NCBI RefSeq assembly: GCF_013378055.1
Contig: NZ_CP051130.1
Coordinates: 806,001-870,000, forward strand
Origin: Parasphingopyxis sp. CP4
GTDB lineage: Bacteria; Pseudomonadota; Alphaproteobacteria; Sphingomonadales; Sphingomonadaceae
Reading direction: 5' to 3'
DNA: 64,000 nucleotides
A model generated the notes under the pieces. That model had not been told where the DNA came from. It did not search any database and saw only the letters and a program-made list of their open reading frames with translations. Positions 36,432 to 45,943 of this stretch are shown here, piece by piece. The stretch's first letter is position 1. Each line of letters starts with the position of its first letter. The translations under genes and the position numbers were made by a program.

Positions 36432-37672
36432 TGGGTGATATCCTCTTTCTTGCGCATCGCATTCCGTATCCGCCCAACCGTGGAGACAAGATCCGTTCGT
36501 TCAACATCCTGAAACGGCTGTGTGTGCTTGGGACGGTGCATGTCGCGACCTTTGCCGATGATGATGAGGACCTTGCCCATGCCGAGGCGTTGCGAGGGAT
36601 GGTTGGCTCCTTGCACATCGAAAAACGCAGCGTGTCAAAGCCGGTGGGGGCAGCTCGTGCGCTGCTAACAGGCAAGCCAATCTCTCTGACGCTGTTTGAT
36701 AGCCAGGGCATCCGGTCCTTTGTTGACCAGGCGATCCAATCGAAATCCATCGACACGGTGTTCGTGTTTTCGGGTCAGATGGCGCAGTTCGTTCCTGACC
36801 TCGGGCCTGAAACGCGTTTCATCATGGATTTTGGTGACGTCGATTCTGCGAAATTCGCCTCTTATGCCAAAAGCGGCAATCCAGTGATGCGCTACGTGCA
36901 TGCGCGCGAAGCACGCCGATTGGCAGCATTTGAGGAGGCAACGGCAAAACGCGCCGACCATAGCCTTTTCGTGACGGACGCGGAGGCTCGCCTTTTTCGA
37001 TCCGCAACCCTGCTTGATGACCACAAGGTCCAATCGCTTGAAAATGGAATCGACTGCGACTTTTTCGATCCAGTCGCAGATTTTCCAAAACTGAGCACGG
37101 CTATCGGACCGCTTGTGATCTTCACAGGCCAGATGGATTATCGTCCGAACATCGATGCAGTGGTTAGTTTTGCCACTGAGGTAATGCCGACAATTCACGC
37201 ACATCATCCGCATGTGCAATTCGCCATTGTTGGCCGCAATCCGGCCCCCGAAGTTGAGGCGCTGGATCGCTTTGAAGGCGTGACGGTCACCGGCGCCGTC
37301 GATGAAATCCGTAGCTGGGTGGCCGCAGCAGACGTAGTAGTTGCGCCGCTTCGCATAGCCAGAGGTATTCAGAACAAGGTGCTGGAAGCGATGGCGATGG
37401 CGCGGCCTGTGGTCGCCTCACGCCTTGCCTTTGAGGGGATTGACGCGGTCCCGCAGCGCGATCTGCTGGTCGCCGATACTCCTGCGCAAGAGGCGGAACT
37501 GGTGGTGCAAGTCCTCAACAATGTCTCTGATGCAGATGCCATGGGACGCGCGGCAAGAAATCGCATGCTGGAACGCTATCGCTGGGATCGAACGCTTGCA
37601 CCGCTTGCCGGTCTCATCGGACGGGATGCTGCCAAAGACGAACCCAGGACCGCGGAAACGGTTTCTGTATGA
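36431..37672 (+). CDS. XrtA-system GT4 glycosyltransferase
   Basis: A 413-residue GT-B-fold glycosyltransferase. The N-terminus HRIPYPPNRGDKIRSFN is diagnostic of the PEP-CTERM-associated sugar transferase group. The C-terminal half shows VIFTGQMDYRPNIDAV, then VVAPLRIARGIQNKVLEAMAMARPVV, the donor-binding region of GT4 enzymes. It is cytoplasmic and probably adds a sugar to the lipid-linked repeat unit. The stop overlaps the xrtA start (ATGA). Confidence 0.9.
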   Translation: MGDILFLAHRIPYPPNRGDKIRSFNILKRLCVLGTVHVATFADDDEDLAHAEALRGMVGSLHIEKRSVSKPVGAARALLTGKPISLTLFDSQGIRSFVDQAIQSKSIDTVFVFSGQMAQFVPDLGPETRFIMDFGDVDSAKFASYAKSGNPVMRYVHAREARRLAAFEEATAKRADHSLFVTDAEARLFRSATLLDDHKVQSLENGIDCDFFDPVADFPKLSTAIGPLVIFTGQMDYRPNIDAVVSFATEVMPTIHAHHPHVQFAIVGRNPAPEVEALDRFEGVTVTGAVDEIRSWVAAADVVVAPLRIARGIQNKVLEAMAMARPVVASRLAFEGIDAVPQRDLLVADTPAQEAELVVQVLNNVSDADAMGRAARNRMLERYRWDRTLAPLAGLIGRDAAKDEPRTAETVSV

Positions 37673-39207
37673 CAGCATCGAGCGCTCTTGAACGGCCCGG
37701 CGATACGACATGGTCTGCCCAATGGCGGATCAGTTTAATCCTGCTCGGCGCCGCATTATTTGCGTTACTGGTCTTGTTCCGAAGCGACGTTCTCAGCATG
37801 GCGACTGTCTGGGTAAACAGCCCGACCTTCAACCATTGTCTCTTGATCGTACCGATTATCGGTTGGCTGATCTGGAACCGGCGGACCGAGCTGGCGCAAT
37901 TGACGCCGCAGGCATCGCTTTGGGGGCTTGTTCCAGTGGGCCTGGGCGCGGCGAGTTGGTTTGTTGGCGAAGCTGCCGGCGTAACGCTAGCCCGCCATCT
38001 CGGCATCATTGTCATGATGCAGGGCAGCGTGGTGACTATCCTCGGGATCACCGTCACGCGCGGTATCCTGTTTCCACTCGGTTATGCGCTGTTCCTTGTA
38101 CCATTTGGAGAGGAGTTCATTCCGGCTCTCCAGATGGTCACGGCAGATTTGTGCATGGCTTTGTTAGGTTTGTTCGGGTTGCCAGCGCATATGGAAGGCG
38201 TGTTCATCACTACCCCGTCCGGCTTTTTTGAAGTCGCCGAGGCCTGTTCCGGCGTGAAATTCCTGATCGCGATGCTGGCGCTGGGTGCGCTTGCGGCAAA
38301 TCTCTGCTTCAAGAGCTGGATACGGCGGAGCCTGTTCATGGCCATATGCTTTGTCGTGCCGATCATTGCGAACGGCATTCGCGCGTTCGGCACAATCTAT
38401 ATTGCTGATGCAACGGGAATCGAGTTTGCCGAAAGCTTCGATCATATCGTCTATGGCTGGTTCTTCTTCGCCATTGTCATCGCCATGATATTTGCAATGG
38501 CGTGGAAATTCTTCGATCGCGAGATTGATGATCCAGCTTTTGACCCCGCCGACCTGCAGACCGCACGGGCCTATAGCGCTGATAGCCCCACGCGCCGTTC
38601 GGCATTCGCGATCGGGATTATTGCGGTTGCCGCCGCACCGGTGCTTTGGCTGTCCATGGCATCGCCAGCACAAACCGCCATGCCGGAGCAATTTGCGCTC
38701 CCTACGGTAAATGGCTGGTCCATCGATACCGCTCCCATGCGTCGCGAATGGCAGGCAACCTATGTTGGAGCCGACCGGATAGTTGCGGGACGATATCGCA
38801 ACGCGCAGGGGCAAATTGTTGATCTGGCCATCGCTTACTATGCCGATCCCCGGGAAGGCTTTGAACCGGTTGGTATTGGCCAGGGGGGAATGCCGCTGGA
38901 AACCGAATGGTCCTGGGTCGAAGACAGTCAGGCTCCGGAAGGCGGCACAGCATACCGGATCATGGCACCTGGACCCGTGTCGCGTGAGGTTTTCCAATAT
39001 GTGATGGTTGGCGGTGCGCTCACAGGAAACAGTGTCGATGCAAAACTCGCAACTTTGCGCGCGCGCCTGTTTGGGACCGACCGGAGCGCTCAGGGCATAG
39101 TCATTTCTTCAGAAGACAATGACGCTCGCGCCGCTGTCGAGGCATTTGTCGCGGATAGCGGAGGCGTGGATCACCTGGTTGACCGCGTGATCGGCTTGGC
39201 CGACTGA
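37669..39207 (+). CDS. xrtA: Exosortase A fused to an EpsI domain
   Basis: A 512-residue protein with two parts. Residues about 20-290 are a polytopic exosortase with the catalytic triad Cys193 (EACSGVKF), Arg238 (NGIRAF) and His259 (DHIVYGW). Residues about 305-500 follow another membrane helix and form a periplasmic EpsI-type domain (GWSIDTAPMRREWQATYVGADR). Exosortase A cleaves PEP-CTERM proteins at the membrane. No PEP-CTERM substrate was recognised in this window. The amidotransferase follows 7 bases on. Confidence 0.95.
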   Translation: MTASSALERPGDTTWSAQWRISLILLGAALFALLVLFRSDVLSMATVWVNSPTFNHCLLIVPIIGWLIWNRRTELAQLTPQASLWGLVPVGLGAASWFVGEAAGVTLARHLGIIVMMQGSVVTILGITVTRGILFPLGYALFLVPFGEEFIPALQMVTADLCMALLGLFGLPAHMEGVFITTPSGFFEVAEACSGVKFLIAMLALGALAANLCFKSWIRRSLFMAICFVVPIIANGIRAFGTIYIADATGIEFAESFDHIVYGWFFFAIVIAMIFAMAWKFFDREIDDPAFDPADLQTARAYSADSPTRRSAFAIGIIAVAAAPVLWLSMASPAQTAMPEQFALPTVNGWSIDTAPMRREWQATYVGADRIVAGRYRNAQGQIVDLAIAYYADPREGFEPVGIGQGGMPLETEWSWVEDSQAPEGGTAYRIMAPGPVSREVFQYVMVGGALTGNSVDAKLATLRARLFGTDRSAQGIVISSEDNDARAAVEAFVADSGGVDHLVDRVIGLAD

Positions 39208-39214
39208 ACCGCTT

Positions 39215-41122
39215 ATGTGCGGCCTTACCGGTATATTTCATCTCGAAACGGCAAAGCCTGTCGATCCTGACCGCGTCCGCGCGATGACGGATGTGCTCGC
39301 GCATCGCGGGCCGGACGGTTCGGGCGTTTGGACCGCGCAGGGCGTGGGCCTTGGCCATCGGCGTCTGTCGGTGATCGATCTGGAAGGCGGCGATCAGCCC
39401 ATGGCAACGCCAGACGGCAAGCTGGTGACGATTTTCAACGGCGAAATCTACAATTTTCAAGACTTGCGCCGCGAACTCGAATCCCATGGCCATGTTTTCC
39501 AGACGAATAGCGATACCGAAGCGATCCTCCATGGATGGCGGCAATGGGGACCGAATTGCATCGAACATTTCCACGGGATGTTCACCTTCGCACTGTTCGA
39601 TGCGGATGCGCAGACCCTGTTCCTTGGCCGCGATCGATTAGGCGTCAAACCGCTCTATTATGCGGAAGTATCGGACGGCAGCCTGATCTTTGCATCGGAG
39701 CTTAAAGGCCTGCTGGCCCATCCATTGCTGCGCCGTCGGCCCAGCGAGCAGGCGATCGAGGATTATCTTGCCTTTGGCTATGTGCCTGATGATGCCTGTT
39801 TTGTGGCGGGCGTGCAAAAACTGCCGGCCGGCCATTTCCTGCTGCTCCAACGCGGCATGCCATTGCCGCAACCGCAACAATATTGGGACGTGGAATTCTC
39901 CCCGAAACGCAGAAAACAGCAGGCGGCGGAGGAAGAGCTGACGGCCCATATGACGGAAGCCGTCCGCAGTCGCCTCGTATCTGATGTTCCGCTCGGTGCC
40001 TTCCTCTCCGGCGGTGTCGACAGTTCAGCCGTCGTGGCATTAATGGCCGAAGCAAGTCGTGGTGCCGTCGAAACCTGTTCGATCGGTTTCGACCAGGCCG
40101 ATCATGACGAAACCGAATATGCCGATATGATCGCGGAGCGCTTTGCGACCAATCACCGCAAAAGGATCGTGGCCGCCGACGACTTCCCGTTGATCGACAC
40201 GCTGGTCGAAGCCTTTGACGAACCCTTTGCGGATGCCAGCGCCTTGCCGACCTATCGGGTGTGCGAACTGGCCCGGGAAAAGGTGACGGTATCGCTGTCA
40301 GGCGATGGCGCGGATGAGATATTCGCCGGCTATCGCCGCCATGTCTTTCACGCGGGCGAAGAACGCGCGCGGCGTTTTCTGCCGGGTGCCTTGCGTAAGC
40401 CGATCTTTGGCGGTCTCGGCGCGATCTATCCCAAGCTTGATTGGGCGCCGCAATTCCTGCGCGCGAAATCGACGTTGCAGGGCCTCGGACTATCCGGCGG
40501 CGAAGCCTATGCCCAATCGGTCGGCGTCACGGCTCAAGCAACACGCGCCGCGCTCTACAGCGAAACCATGCAAACTGCACTTCAGGGTCATCGGGCCGAA
40601 GATCGCTATGTGCGGACGATGGAAAATGCGCCGGCTGCAGATGGGCTGGCCGCCGCGCAATATGCCGATCTCAAAATATGGCTTCCCGGTGATATCCTGA
40701 CCAAGGTCGACCGGACGAGCATGGCCGTCAGCCTGGAAGCGCGCGAGCCGTTGCTCGATCATCGCCTTGTCGAGTTCGCGGCCACACTCCCGGTGAAACA
40801 GCGGGTGAGGGGAGGCACGGGCAAATGGCTGATGAAACAGGCCATGCGACGCTATTTGCCAGAGGACATCCTGTTCCGCCGAAAAATGGGCTTTGTCACG
40901 CCCATCAGTGCCTGGTTCCGCGGAGCGCTCGCCAGCGAGGCGACTGGGCTCGTCAGCAGCACCGCGCTGGCAGAAACAGAATGGTTCAACCGGCCGGTGA
41001 TCAAACAGGTGGTTGAAGAGCATCAGAGCGGACGCAAGGAACATGGTCGGCTGATCTGGCAGCTGCTTATGCTCGATCGCTCATTGCGCCGCGTATTTGG
41101 CCTTGGTCAGCCCTCGGGATAA
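39215..41122 (+). CDS. XrtA/PEP-CTERM-system amidotransferase (asparagine-synthase family)
   Basis: A 635-residue protein with an N-terminal class II glutamine amidotransferase domain (nucleophile Cys2 in MCGLTGIF, then RGPDG and FNGEIYNF) and a C-terminal asparagine-synthase ATP-pyrophosphatase domain with [11 protein letters not shown]. It transfers ammonia from glutamine to a carboxylate, plausibly on a sugar or sugar-linked acid. It ends the plus arm. Its last 16 bases overlap the 3' end of convergent truA. Confidence 0.92.
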   Translation: MCGLTGIFHLETAKPVDPDRVRAMTDVLAHRGPDGSGVWTAQGVGLGHRRLSVIDLEGGDQPMATPDGKLVTIFNGEIYNFQDLRRELESHGHVFQTNSDTEAILHGWRQWGPNCIEHFHGMFTFALFDADAQTLFLGRDRLGVKPLYYAEVSDGSLIFASELKGLLAHPLLRRRPSEQAIEDYLAFGYVPDDACFVAGVQKLPAGHFLLLQRGMPLPQPQQYWDVEFSPKRRKQQAAEEELTAHMTEAVRSRLVSDVPLGAFLSGGVDSSAVVALMAEASRGAVETCSIGFDQADHDETEYADMIAERFATNHRKRIVAADDFPLIDTLVEAFDEPFADASALPTYRVCELAREKVTVSLSGDGADEIFAGYRRHVFHAGEERARRFLPGALRKPIFGGLGAIYPKLDWAPQFLRAKSTLQGLGLSGGEAYAQSVGVTAQATRAALYSETMQTALQGHRAEDRYVRTMENAPAADGLAAAQYADLKIWLPGDILTKVDRTSMAVSLEAREPLLDHRLVEFAATLPVKQRVRGGTGKWLMKQAMRRYLPEDILFRRKMGFVTPISAWFRGALASEATGLVSSTALAETEWFNRPVIKQVVEEHQSGRKEHGRLIWQLLMLDRSLRRVFGLGQPSG

Positions 41123-41853
41123 TCCGCGCATACGAAGTATAGCCCGTCCGGCGGGGCGTTCAGACCAAGCCGATTGCGATCGGTCGCTTCGAGCGCATCT
41201 TTCAGATCGCCAACCGACCAACGCCCAATTCCGACCAGGGCCAAACAGCCGACCATCGAGCGTACCTGGTGATGGAGGAAGGAGCGGGCCGAAGCAGTCA
41301 CCTCCAAACGATCCCCAATGCGCTCCACATCCAGCGCCGAAAGCGTCTTCACCGGGCTTTCCGCCTGGCAATGCGCTGAACGGAATGTCGTGAAATCATG
41401 TTTGCCGACGAGAAGCTGCGCGGCGGCTTGCATCATTTCCTCATTCAATGGCTGTGGAATGCGCCAGGCTCGGCCATCATCCAGCGCCAGCGGCGCACGG
41501 CGATTGACGATCCGATACAGATAGTGGCGGCCTGTACAGCCAAACCGCGCATGCCAATCATCGTCGACCGCCTCGCAATCCAGGATAGCGATCGCTTCGC
41601 CGCGCAGCTTTGCATTGAGTGCCTCACCGAGGCGAAAGGCGGTGATCTCGCGTTTAATATCGACATGCGCGCTCATCGCGAGAGCATGTACGCCGGAGTC
41701 CGTGCGGCCTGCGCCATAGACCAACGCCTCCTCACCGGTAATCGCTGCACAGGCATCTTCGATCGCTTGTTGAACGCTCGGGCCATGCGGTTGCCGCTGC
41801 CAGCCCATATAAGATTGGCCATCAAACTCGATGGTGAGCCGGAATCGGGTCAT
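41107..41853 (-). CDS. truA: tRNA pseudouridine(38-40) synthase TruA
   Basis: A 248-residue enzyme that converts U38-U40 of tRNA anticodon arms to pseudouridine. The catalytic Asp52 lies in [12 protein letters not shown], and the N-terminal [12 protein letters not shown] is typical. The start at 41853 is taken because its ATG overlaps the fmt stop as TGATG. An upstream reading lies in fmt coding sequence. Confidence 0.96.
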   Translation of the reverse strand: MTRFRLTIEFDGQSYMGWQRQPHGPSVQQAIEDACAAITGEEALVYGAGRTDSGVHALAMSAHVDIKREITAFRLGEALNAKLRGEAIAILDCEAVDDDWHARFGCTGRHYLYRIVNRRAPLALDDGRAWRIPQPLNEEMMQAAAQLLVGKHDFTTFRSAHCQAESPVKTLSALDVERIGDRLEVTASARSFLHHQVRSMVGCLALVGIGRWSVGDLKDALEATDRNRLGLNAPPDGLYFVCADYPEG

Positions 41854-42755
41854 CAGAGCCGCGTACCGACCGGGATGGAGAAGCCACGTAACAAATCGGC
41901 GGTATCCATCGCCGCTTTCCCGGCCCGCTGTACCAGAGTCGGTCGGATAGCATCCTCGCCGCACGCAATTGTCAGCGTGTCGTCGACAACGCTCCCTGGT
42001 TCGCCGCTCGCCTCGACAAAATCGGCAGCAAGGATTTTGAATCGCTCGCCGTCAAATTCGAAAAATGCGCCCGGCATTGGGTTAAAGGCACGGATCGCCC
42101 GTTCGACCTCTTCCGCCGTTTGGGAGAAATCGATGCGCGCCTCTGCTTTGGTGATCTTGTCGGCATAGGTGGCGTCGGTATCGTCCTGAATATTCGGGAC
42201 AAGCGTATCGAGCGCATCCAGCGTATCGCAAATCAGCGACGCCCCCATATCCGCCAATTCGTCCGTCAGTGCACCAGCAGTTTTTCCCTCGGAGAGCGTG
42301 GCAGCAAGCGTCAGCATCGGGCCGGTATCGAGACCGCGCTCCATCTGCATGATGGTGATGCCGGTCGCCGGATCGCCCGCCAATATCGCGCGCTGCACCG
42401 GGGCCGCGCCGCGCCAGCGGGGAAGGAGCGAGGCATGGATGTTGAGGCAACCACGCTTCGGCGCGTCGAGAATCGCCTGATTCAGGATCAATCCATAGGC
42501 CGCCACCACAGCCACATCGGCCTCAAGCGCAGCAAAGGCTGCTTTTTCTTCGTCCGATTTCAGGCTTGCCGGGGTCCGTACCTCAATCCCGAGTTCTTCC
42601 GCTGCCTTATGGACCGCAGAAGGACGCAGTTTTTTTCCGCGGCCCGCAGGGCGTGGCGGTTGGCTGTAAACTGCAACAATATCATGCCCTGCATCGACAA
42701 GAGCGCGCAGCGCCGGCACCGCGAAATCGGGCGTTCCCATGAAAATGATCCGCAT
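41853..42755 (-). CDS. fmt: Methionyl-tRNA formyltransferase
   Basis: A 300-residue cytoplasmic enzyme that formylates initiator Met-tRNA. Catalytic Asn105, His107 and Asp143 are present ([13 protein letters not shown] and MERGLDTGP). The N-terminal [16 protein letters not shown] is standard. It is divergent from recR and def by 53 bases; the def product removes the formyl group, so the two partners sit side by side. Confidence 0.97.
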   Translation of the reverse strand: MRIIFMGTPDFAVPALRALVDAGHDIVAVYSQPPRPAGRGKKLRPSAVHKAAEELGIEVRTPASLKSDEEKAAFAALEADVAVVAAYGLILNQAILDAPKRGCLNIHASLLPRWRGAAPVQRAILAGDPATGITIMQMERGLDTGPMLTLAATLSEGKTAGALTDELADMGASLICDTLDALDTLVPNIQDDTDATYADKITKAEARIDFSQTAEEVERAIRAFNPMPGAFFEFDGERFKILAADFVEASGEPGSVVDDTLTIACGEDAIRPTLVQRAGKAAMDTADLLRGFSIPVGTRL

Positions 42756-42808
42756 GTCCTTGCTTCAACCGCTTGGCAAAGGGGAGCGCAACCCCCTAAC
42801 TTGTTTCC

Positions 42809-43405
42809 ATGGCCTCTGCAGAGATTGACCAACTGACCAATGCACTCGCCCGATTACCGGGTTTGGGGCCGCGTTCTGCCCGCCGGGCCGTGCTGCATCT
42901 CCTCAAAAAGCGAGAAGCATCGCTCACGCCATTGCTGCGCGCATTGGAGACGGTGGAAGCGAAACTTGCGACCTGCAGCATCTGCGGCAATGTCGATACG
43001 AGCGACCCCTGCGGTATCTGCACGGATACAAAACGCGATGCGCGATCGCTCTGTGTCGTCGAAGAAGTCTCCGATCTCTGGGCGCTGGATCGCTCTCGGT
43101 TATTCCCAGGGCGGTTCCACGTCCTTGGCGGGCGGCTTTCGGCGCTGGACGGTGTTCGTCCGGAAGACCTGCATATCGACACGCTGATTGCCCGCGTATC
43201 AAGTGGAGAGATTGACGAGGTTGTGCTGGCAATGAACGCGACCCTCGAAGGCCAGACAACCGCGCATTACCTGGCCGAGCGCCTCGAATCGCATCCAGTG
43301 CGCATCACCCAGCTCGCCCATGGCCTGCCGGTCGGCGGCGAGCTCGATTATCTCGACGATGGCACATTGGCCCAGGCGTTGCGCGCACGTAGCCCCATCG
43401 CTTGA
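42809..43405 (+). CDS. recR: Recombination protein RecR
   Basis: A 198-residue protein of the RecFOR gap-repair pathway. A helix-hairpin-helix ([19 protein letters not shown]) is followed by a C4 zinc finger (Cys56, Cys59, Cys68, Cys71) and a Toprim domain (LCVVEE and later [11 protein letters not shown]). Length is normal. def follows 31 bases downstream, probably in the same transcript. Confidence 0.96.
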   Translation: MASAEIDQLTNALARLPGLGPRSARRAVLHLLKKREASLTPLLRALETVEAKLATCSICGNVDTSDPCGICTDTKRDARSLCVVEEVSDLWALDRSRLFPGRFHVLGGRLSALDGVRPEDLHIDTLIARVSSGEIDEVVLAMNATLEGQTTAHYLAERLESHPVRITQLAHGLPVGGELDYLDDGTLAQALRARSPIA

Positions 43406-43436
43406 CCTGATTCGTGCCAATTCCTACCTAGAGCCC

Positions 43437-43967
43437 ATGGCCATTTTACCGATCGTTGAAGTTCCGGATCCCCGGTTGAAAACTGTTTCCACGCCTGTCG
43501 AAGAGGTGACGGATGAGACACGTGCGCTGATCGCGGACATGTTTGAGACGATGTATGATGCTCCGGGTATCGGTCTGGCGGCGATCCAGGTTGGTGTGCC
43601 CAAGCGCATTCTCGTGATCGACCTGCAGGAAGAAGAGGATGAGGAGGGCGAACCCGTTCGCGATCCGCGTGTCTTCATCAATCCCGAACTGGTCGATCCG
43701 TCTGAAGAGTTACGGACCTATGAAGAGGGTTGCCTCTCCATTCCCGATCAATTCGCCGAAATTGACCGACCGGACAGTGTGACCGCTCGCTGGCTCGATG
43801 AAAATGGCGAGCAGCACGAGGAACGCCTCGAAGGCCTGCTCGCGACCTGCCTCCAGCATGAGATGGACCATCTCGAAGGCATTGTGTTCATCGATCATCT
43901 CTCGCGCATGAAGCGCAATATGGTGCTCAAAAAGCTAGAAAAAGCGCGGCGGGCCCAGGCGGCATAA
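43437..43967 (+). CDS. def: Peptide deformylase
   Basis: A 176-residue iron/zinc metalloenzyme removing the N-terminal formyl group. All three motifs are present: GIGLAAIQ (44-51), EGCLS (97-101, ligand Cys99) and HEMDH (141-145, ligands His141 and His145). The start at 43437 gives MAILPIVEVPDPRL, typical of the family. An acidic insertion EEEDEEGEPV lies at 65-74. Confidence 0.97.
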   Translation: MAILPIVEVPDPRLKTVSTPVEEVTDETRALIADMFETMYDAPGIGLAAIQVGVPKRILVIDLQEEEDEEGEPVRDPRVFINPELVDPSEELRTYEEGCLSIPDQFAEIDRPDSVTARWLDENGEQHEERLEGLLATCLQHEMDHLEGIVFIDHLSRMKRNMVLKKLEKARRAQAA

Positions 43968-44045
43968 CAGGGGTGTGCGAAGCTCGCTTGTGCGGAGTCG
44001 CAACAGAGTCTAGGTTCACCATTCGTTCTTTTTGAGTAGGCGGCC

Positions 44046-45425
44046 ATGGACCCGATCATTGTCATTGTTGGTGTGATTATCGCGCTGATAGCGGGCGCGA
44101 TATTGGGCTGGCTCGCGAGTAATCGCTCAAATGCGCCCCTTCGAGACGAAAATGCACGCCTCCGCGAAGACGGCGAGCGCACCACATCCGACCTGCGCAC
44201 AACACTGGATGGTGTTCGCGAGGAACGCGACGCCGCGCTGCAGGAGCTTGCGGGGCTCAAGGCATCGGCTGACGAGCGCGATCGGGCTTTTGAAGTACGG
44301 CTGACCGAGCTGCGGGAAGCCAAGGATGCACTGACTGCGCAATTCAGCGAAGTCGGCGCGAAGATGCTCGGCGATGCGCAGAAGCAGTTTCTCGAACGCG
44401 CCGATGCGCGCTTCAACCAGGCGGGCGAGAAAAGCGAAGAACGGCTCAAACAGCTGCTCAGCCCGGTTGGCGAGCGGTTGAAGGCCTATGAAGAACAGGT
44501 CGGCAAGGTCGAAAAAGAGCGAACCGAAGCCTATGGCAATCTGACGGGTTTGATTGATCAGATGCGGGCCGGGCAGGAGGGCGTCCGCAGCGAAACCGAG
44601 AAATTGGTAAATTCGCTGCGCAATGCGCCGAAGGCGCGCGGGCGTTGGGGCGAACAACAGCTTAAGAATGTGCTCGAAACTGCAGGCCTCTCAGAACATA
44701 CCGATTTCCAGACCGAAGTGAGCGTCGATAGCGAGGATGGCCGGATGCGGCCCGATGCGATCATCCGCGTTCCGGGCGGGCGCGCATTGGTGATCGATGC
44801 GAAAGTGTCGCTCAACGATTATCAAGATGCCTTTAATGCGGACGAAGAAGAGGCGCGTGAAGTGGCGCTGGCCCGGCATTGCACATCAATGAAAACGCAT
44901 ATCGAAGGCCTGTCTCGCAAGGCCTATTGGAGCCAGTTCGACGACGCGCCGGACTATGTGATCATGTTTGTACCGGGCGAGCATTTCCTCACGGCCGCGC
45001 TCGAGCATGAGCCGTCCTTATGGGATCATGCGTTCGACAAGAAGGTGTTGCTGGCGACGCCGACCAATCTGATAGCGATTGCGCGCACTGTTGCTGCGGT
45101 TTGGCGCCAGGAAGGCCTTGCCCAGGAAGCGCAGCAGATCGGTCAACTTGGCAAGGAAATGTATGATCGCCTGGCAGTTGCCGCGGGGCATATGCGCACA
45201 GTCGGCAGCGGGCTCACTACGGCGGTCAATAATTACAACAAATTCGTCGGCAGTTTTGAGCGCAACGTCCTGTCTACGGGTCGCCGCTTTGCCGAACTCA
45301 ATATCGAGCCGGGCAAGAATGAAATCGGCGATTTGGCGCCGATCGAAGCGATTGCACGCGAATCCACGGCCGGTGCGCTACCATCTTCGGATAATGACGA
45401 AGATACTCCAGACGCTGCCGAATAA
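44046..45425 (+). CDS. rmuC: DNA recombination protein RmuC
   Basis: A 459-residue protein. An N-terminal membrane anchor (about 4-24) is followed by a long coiled coil (about 30-160) and the RmuC nuclease-like domain (for example KARGRWGEQQLKNVLETAGL and VIDAKVSLNDYQDAF, where the Asp-x-Lys site resembles restriction-fold nucleases). It limits inversions and degrades certain DNA forms in related bacteria. The lipoprotein gene converges 3 bases away. Confidence 0.93.
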   Translation: MDPIIVIVGVIIALIAGAILGWLASNRSNAPLRDENARLREDGERTTSDLRTTLDGVREERDAALQELAGLKASADERDRAFEVRLTELREAKDALTAQFSEVGAKMLGDAQKQFLERADARFNQAGEKSEERLKQLLSPVGERLKAYEEQVGKVEKERTEAYGNLTGLIDQMRAGQEGVRSETEKLVNSLRNAPKARGRWGEQQLKNVLETAGLSEHTDFQTEVSVDSEDGRMRPDAIIRVPGGRALVIDAKVSLNDYQDAFNADEEEAREVALARHCTSMKTHIEGLSRKAYWSQFDDAPDYVIMFVPGEHFLTAALEHEPSLWDHAFDKKVLLATPTNLIAIARTVAAVWRQEGLAQEAQQIGQLGKEMYDRLAVAAGHMRTVGSGLTTAVNNYNKFVGSFERNVLSTGRRFAELNIEPGKNEIGDLAPIEAIARESTAGALPSSDNDEDTPDAAE

Positions 45426-45428
45426 CCG

Positions 45429-45845
45429 CTAAACGTCGCCGCCACAGCCCTGGACAGGGGCGCTGCCGCGTTCCGTGATCGTCACGATGGCGGGATAGCC
45501 TGCGCCGCTCATCGCATCGGTGCAGGGCTCGTCGAGGATTTCGACGGTGATCGAGTCATTCTCGAACCGACGCCCGCCCTCGAAGGTTTCGAGCTCCGGC
45601 GTGCGCGCCGTCACCCGGCGTTCGCCATAATCGGCTTCATAAACAATCACATCGTCATAGATGCGCAGGAACCAGCCCGGCTCCTGGCCGACGCCGCGGA
45701 AAAAGGGTTCAGGCTCGGCGGTGGCCGTCTCATCATCGGTCACGATGCTCGGGGAATCGGTGATCGCAGGATCACTAAAATCCTCGCAGGCCGAAAGGGG
45801 GAGGGCGATCGCGGCGGCTGCCACAAGGCTCAGTCTCATATCCAT
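45429..45845 (-). CDS. Lipoprotein of unknown function (COG3650-like)
   Basis: A 138-residue protein with a signal peptide and lipobox PLSAC (Cys20). The mature part contains GVGQEPGWFLRIYDDVIVYEADYGER, a pattern seen in COG3650-type envelope proteins, and three further cysteines, two of them near the C-terminus (PCTDAM and QGCGG). The ATG at 45845 shares one base with the stop of the tiny lipoprotein gene upstream (TGATG). Function unknown. Confidence 0.7.
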   Translation of the reverse strand: MDMRLSLVAAAAIALPLSACEDFSDPAITDSPSIVTDDETATAEPEPFFRGVGQEPGWFLRIYDDVIVYEADYGERRVTARTPELETFEGGRRFENDSITVEILDEPCTDAMSGAGYPAIVTITERGSAPVQGCGGDV

Positions 45846-45943
45846 CAATACACCGTGTCATCATAAACGGGCTCACCGCCCGCATAGGTTGTCGCGCAGG
45901 CAGCAAGGGCCAGCAACAGGGCAAATCCAAATAGCCGCATCAT
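45845..45943 (-). CDS. 32-residue lipoprotein
   Basis: A short gene: MMRLFGFALLLALAAC, then ATTYAGGEPVYDDTVY. It has a complete signal peptide with lipobox LAAC, so Cys16 would be lipidated, leaving a 17-residue mature lipopeptide. GGAAGGA sits 4 bases before the ATG. The start overlaps the P450 stop (ATGA) and its stop overlaps the next lipoprotein (TGATG), which supports a real translated gene. No homologue is recognised. Confidence 0.7.
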   Translation of the reverse strand: MMRLFGFALLLALAACATTYAGGEPVYDDTVY

